NCBI RefSeq assembly: GCF_036181745.1
Contig: NZ_CP108080.1
Span: forward strand, 7,691,501-7,755,500
Direction: 5' to 3'
DNA: 64,000 nt
Origin: Streptomyces sp. NBC_00259
GTDB taxonomy: Bacteria > Actinomycetota > Actinomycetes > Streptomycetales > Streptomycetaceae
Positions 61,046-64,000 of this stretch are shown in pieces (within the stretch, counting starts at the first letter, position 1; every line of letters starts with the position of its first letter). The notes under the pieces were generated by a model. The model was not told the origin of the DNA, did no database searches, and was given only the letters and a program-made list of their open reading frames with translations. Made by a program: the position numbers and the translations under genes.

Positions 61046-61939
61046 ATGGCAGCGACGTCTGCGCCGATCACCGATACCGAGCGGGCCGATGCAGCAGAGC
61101 TGCGTACGCCGGGTGCATCGGCCGCAGCCACCGTCGGCCTGCCCTGGGTCGAGGACGCGGGCAAGATCGCGCCCAAGGATGCCCGGGCTCTGTCCAAGCT
61201 GTTCCTCGACGAGCTTCAGGTGCTGGAAGAGGGCACGCCCGAGTCCCAGTACGCCCGCAACACCCTCATCGAGATGAATCTCTCCCTGGTCCAGTTCGCG
61301 GCCCGTCGCTTCCGCAACCGCGGCAGCGGCGACATGGAGGACATCATCCAGGTCGGCACCATCGGCCTGATCAAGGCCATCGACCGCTTCGACCTCTCCC
61401 GCGAAGTGGAGTTCACGACCTTCGCCGTGCCGTACATCGTCGGTGAGATCAAACGCTTCTTCCGTGACGCCAGCTGGGCCGTCCACGTGCCCCGCCGCCT
61501 CCAGGAACTGCGTGTCGACCTGGCCCAGGCCAAGGAGCAGCTCGCCACTCGCCTGGACCGCGACCCGACCGTCAAGGAACTCGCCGATCACCTGCGGCTG
61601 AGCGAGGACGAGGTCATCGAAGGCATGGTCGCCGCCAACGGCTACACCGCCGGCTCGCTGGACATGCCCGGCGACAGCGACGACTCGTACAGCACCACTC
61701 GCTCCTACACCGACGTCATCGGAGAAGCAGACCCGGCCATCGAGCTGCTGGAAGACCTGCACACGCTGGCCCCGCTCATCGACCAGCTCGACGACCGGGA
61801 CCGACGCATCATTGAAATGCGCTTCGGCCAGGAGATGACCCAGTCCCAGATCGGCGCCGAACTCGACATCTCCCAGATGCACGTCTCACGCCTGCTGTGC
61901 CGCGCGCTCACCCAGCTACGCACCGGCATGTCCGCCTGA
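61046..61939 (+). CDS. RNA polymerase sigma factor, SigB/SigF family
   Basis: A 297-aa group 3 sigma factor. Region 2 reads QFAARRFRNRGSGDMEDIIQ and VGTIGLIKAIDRFDLSREVE; region 3 VPRRLQELRVDLAQAKEQLA; region 4 LDDRDRRIIEMRFGQEMTQS then IGAELDISQMHVSRLLCRAL. The ATG at 61046 follows GGGAGGGATGGGG. The N-terminal 45 residues are an extra, low-complexity part. Paralogues in Streptomyces direct osmotic, oxidative and sporulation responses under anti-sigma kinases. A phosphatase of the partner-switch type is encoded nearby on the other strand. Confidence 0.92.
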   Translation: MAATSAPITDTERADAAELRTPGASAAATVGLPWVEDAGKIAPKDARALSKLFLDELQVLEEGTPESQYARNTLIEMNLSLVQFAARRFRNRGSGDMEDIIQVGTIGLIKAIDRFDLSREVEFTTFAVPYIVGEIKRFFRDASWAVHVPRRLQELRVDLAQAKEQLATRLDRDPTVKELADHLRLSEDEVIEGMVAANGYTAGSLDMPGDSDDSYSTTRSYTDVIGEADPAIELLEDLHTLAPLIDQLDDRDRRIIEMRFGQEMTQSQIGAELDISQMHVSRLLCRALTQLRTGMSA

Positions 61940-62424
61940 GCCCCATACCGCCGCTCCTCGCGCGCACGCCGCGTCGAGGGGCCGGCGGCGAGAACGGCTG
62001 CCTCGCGGAGCACGACAAGCGTGCCGCTCCCTGCGACCTGAACCGACGAGGGCGCGGCAGGTTCACCCCGTTCGTACCCGTGGCACTGGGGCAAGGGGCG
62101 AGTGCTGATGCTCTTGGTGGCGGCGACGAAGCGCAGGACGACGTTGATCCTCTCGAGCCCCGCCCGGCCCGCCCACGTTCACGGCGAGCGCCTGCGCGAT
62201 CAAGCCGAGTGGGAGGCGTGACGGCGTCTGACACCGCCGTCCCGATCCGCTACGGGGCCTGCAGGCGGGCGTCAACTTCTCCGCGGGAACGCCGGGTTTC
62301 CGGTGACGAGGCGAGCGTGGTCGGGTAGTCGGTCGTCGATGTCCTGCGCTGTCACGGGGCCCGACGAGCAGCGAGTGGCGGGACGTTGGCCCGGGAATGG
62401 TCCGGATCTTCGGGACCTCAAGGC
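61940..62424. other. Intergenic stretch without a supported gene
   Basis: High-GC DNA with no frame that looks like protein on either strand for more than about 30 codons; one minus-strand stretch near 62110-62150 (RINVVLRFVAATKS) may be a trace of a lost gene. Confidence 0.35.
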
Positions 62425-62842
62425 TCAGCGGAGGTCGAAGCGTTCGAGGTCCATCACCTTGTTCCGCGCGACCACGAGGTCAAGGGCGAGATTCGAGCGC
62501 AGGCCGACCGGGATCACCGACGGTGACGGTGTGCCAGGTGCCGTCCGGCGGGATGTCGGCGCGCGCGGCGGCGTCGAGGCGATGGTCGAAGAAGCCCGCC
62601 GACTCGCGGGGCCGCACGGCGTGTCCGGGCAGCGGCAGCGCGGCCACCGCTTCGGCGCGGCGGCGCTGCTCGGTGGCCACCAGGTCGTCGGACTCCGCCC
62701 GGTTCCGGGAGGGCGTCCGGCTCCTGGATCCGAGTGAGGCGAACGGAAGACAGACGACGGGCAGAGCCCGTGCCAGGCCCGATGAGCGGATCGGGCGCAG
62801 GGTGAAGGGGAGTCGGACGGGGAGGTCTCCGTCTGCAGGCAC
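62425..62842 (-). pseudogene. Probable remnant of a DUF4139 (MuiA-like) protein
   Basis: The minus strand reads RPRESAGFFDHRLDAAARAD and IPPDGTWHTVTVG, which resembles the entry of the DUF4139 domain, then shifts frame and ends with VGLRSNLALDLVVARNKVMD and LERFDLR at a stop at 62425. The rest of such a protein (usually over 500 aa) is absent. The assignment rests on a short match. Confidence 0.4.
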
Positions 62843-62906
62843 GATGCCGCCCTCGGTCAGCAGGACCGTGCGTGACCGGCGAGGTGCTGATTGCCGCGGG
62901 CTGCGC

Positions 62907-64000
62907 TCAACGGAGCATCCCGCCGCCGACTCCGGCAGAGGCCTTGGGGATGGCCAGCTCGGCCCAGATCGTCTTCCCGGTGGAGGTGTACCGCGTGCCC
63001 CAGCGCTGGGACATCTGGGCGACGAGGAACAGGCCGCGGCCTCCCTCGTCGTCCCGGCGCGCTCGCCGCAGGTGTGGTGCGGTCTGCGCGCTGTCGGAGA
63101 CCTCGCACAGCAGGCAGCGATCCCTGATCAGTCTCAGCACGACCGGTCCGGTGGCGTACCGGATGCCGTTGGTGACCAGTTCGCTCACCACGAGTGAGGC
63201 AGTGAACGACAGCTCGGACAGGCCCCAGGTCTCCAGTTGGCGCTCGGTGAGCATTCGCGCCTGAGCCACCATGGCCGGGTCGGACGGCAGCTCCAGGTCC
63301 TCCACATGGTCGGCGTCGAGCCGCCGGGTGCGGACGAGCAGCAGCGTGGCGTCGTCCACCTGTGGTCCGGGCGGCAGGGCCGACAGCGCTCGGTCGCACA
63401 GTTCCTCCAGCGGGCATCGCTGCCAGGTGAGCACCTCGGCCAGCCGGTCGATCCCGCTGTCGATGTCCTGGCCCCGATCCTCCACGACGCCGTCGGTGAA
63501 GAACGCCAGCACGCTGCCGTTGGAAAGGTCCAGATCAACGTCCTCGTACGGCAGGCCGCCCAGCCCCAGGGGCGGTCCCGGCGCCAGAGCGGACATGGCC
63601 ACCGAGCCGCTCGCATCGGCCACTATCGGCGGGGGATGGCCTGCGCTGGCCCAGACGCACCGGCCGCTGACCGGGTCGTAGATTGCATACAGGCAGGTCA
63701 CCACCATCGCCTCGCTGCCCAGCCCGTCCTCCGCGTCGGGCTCCGATTCCTGCGTCACCAGGTCGTCCAGCCGTGTGAGCAACTCGGCCGGGTCCAGGTC
63801 CAGCAGAGCAAGGGTCCGTACGGTGGAGCGCAGTCGGCCCATGGTCGCGGCGGCGTGCATACCGTGGCCCACCACGTCACCTACGGTCAGTCCCACTCTG
63901 GCCCCGGACAGCGGAATCACGTCGAACCAGTCGCCGCCCACGCCCACGCGGCTGTCGGCAGGCAGGTAGCGGTACGCAACGTCGACCGCGCTCTGCTGAG
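62907..64000 (-). CDS. SpoIIE-type PP2C phosphatase with HATPase domain (partial, runs off the right edge)
   Basis: At least 364 residues. The phosphatase domain begins at the edge (VGVGGDWFDVIPLSGARVGL, VGDVVGHGMHAAATMGRLRS) and has SAGHPPPIVADASG and FFTDGVVEDRGQDIDSG. The C-terminal kinase-like domain has SLVVSELVTNGIRYATGPV and DDEGGRGLFLVAQMSQRWGT. This combination acts in partner-switching control of SigB/SigF-type factors by dephosphorylating an anti-anti-sigma and phosphorylating it again. The sensor part lies outside the window. Confidence 0.9.
   Translation of the reverse strand, partial: QQSAVDVAYRYLPADSRVGVGGDWFDVIPLSGARVGLTVGDVVGHGMHAAATMGRLRSTVRTLALLDLDPAELLTRLDDLVTQESEPDAEDGLGSEAMVVTCLYAIYDPVSGRCVWASAGHPPPIVADASGSVAMSALAPGPPLGLGGLPYEDVDLDLSNGSVLAFFTDGVVEDRGQDIDSGIDRLAEVLTWQRCPLEELCDRALSALPPGPQVDDATLLLVRTRRLDADHVEDLELPSDPAMVAQARMLTERQLETWGLSELSFTASLVVSELVTNGIRYATGPVVLRLIRDRCLLCEVSDSAQTAPHLRRARRDDEGGRGLFLVAQMSQRWGTRYTSTGKTIWAELAIPKASAGVGGGMLR

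Noticed and set aside
1-64000. tRNA, rRNA and other structured RNA genes
   Set aside because: I saw no cloverleaf with a TTCGA-type arm or rRNA segment; a covariance-model scan would be needed to exclude small RNAs.

Overview
The window is high-GC actinobacterial DNA, most likely Streptomyces. The reasons are the codon bias, the GTG starts and ATGA gene overlaps, an SsgA-like sporulation protein, a SigB/SigF-type sigma factor, SpoIIE-type phosphatases, and the small Streptomyces membrane proteins. It looks like an accessory part of the chromosome: it mixes catabolic operons, stress functions, a truncated insertion sequence and about a dozen broken genes.

Region 1 (1-4.9 kb) is a catabolic operon downstream of a transporter fragment: a cupin dioxygenase, a class III CoA-transferase, a two-subunit MaoC hydratase and an AtuA-type protein. 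Region 2 (5-12.6 kb) has a MarR/pirin pair with two tandem palindromic operators, a membrane-anchored hypothetical protein, an SsgA-like protein, an Asp/Arg-rich secreted repeat protein, an alpha/beta hydrolase and a frameshifted epoxide-hydrolase relative. Region 3 (12.6-18.2 kb) is a complete P450 system (3Fe-4S ferredoxin, reductase, P450, alcohol dehydrogenase), followed by an IS256-type remnant that has removed the front of a second dehydrogenase gene.

Region 4 (18.3-29.5 kb) is an aromatic or polycyclic catabolic cluster: a flavin reductase and HsaA-like oxygenase, PucR and TetR regulators, an extradiol dioxygenase, a fumarylacetoacetase-type hydrolase, an FAD hydroxylase, acetoacetyl-CoA synthetase and a nitroreductase. 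Region 5 (29.5-35.1 kb) is a zinc-starvation locus. It holds cysteine-poor copies of S18, L31, L33, L28, S14 and L32, two COG0523 metallochaperone-type proteins (one without a P-loop), two Zur-type boxes, and remnants of a zinc-type P-ATPase and an acetyltransferase.

Region 6 (35.2-44.6 kb) has a second Asp/Arg-rich secreted protein. It then has an 859-bp block present twice, almost identical, each copy encoding the same 209-aa protein. The copies flank an MFS exporter and a TetR regulator; the second leads into a DyP peroxidase / DUF4331 / TPR operon. The duplicated promoters, the TetR promoter and a distant DUF1269-type gene (53.2 kb) share GAGAC...GTCTC sites about 43 bp across, which suggests one undescribed regulon.

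Region 7 (44.7-53 kb) has an intact alcohol dehydrogenase, a ribA-type gene broken by one stop codon, an acetyltransferase, a Zur-like box, and an ABC binding lipoprotein / fused permease / MFS set that resembles a metallophore system without its ATPase. Region 8 (53-64 kb) has the DUF1269-type gene, a second partial catabolic set (hydrolase, dioxygenase, FAD-hydroxylase stub), a deleted GAF/phosphatase gene, a phospholipase-D-type synthase, small membrane proteins, the sigma factor and a SpoIIE-type phosphatase running off the right edge.

All calls come from reading the sequence and from knowledge of the families. No database search was run.
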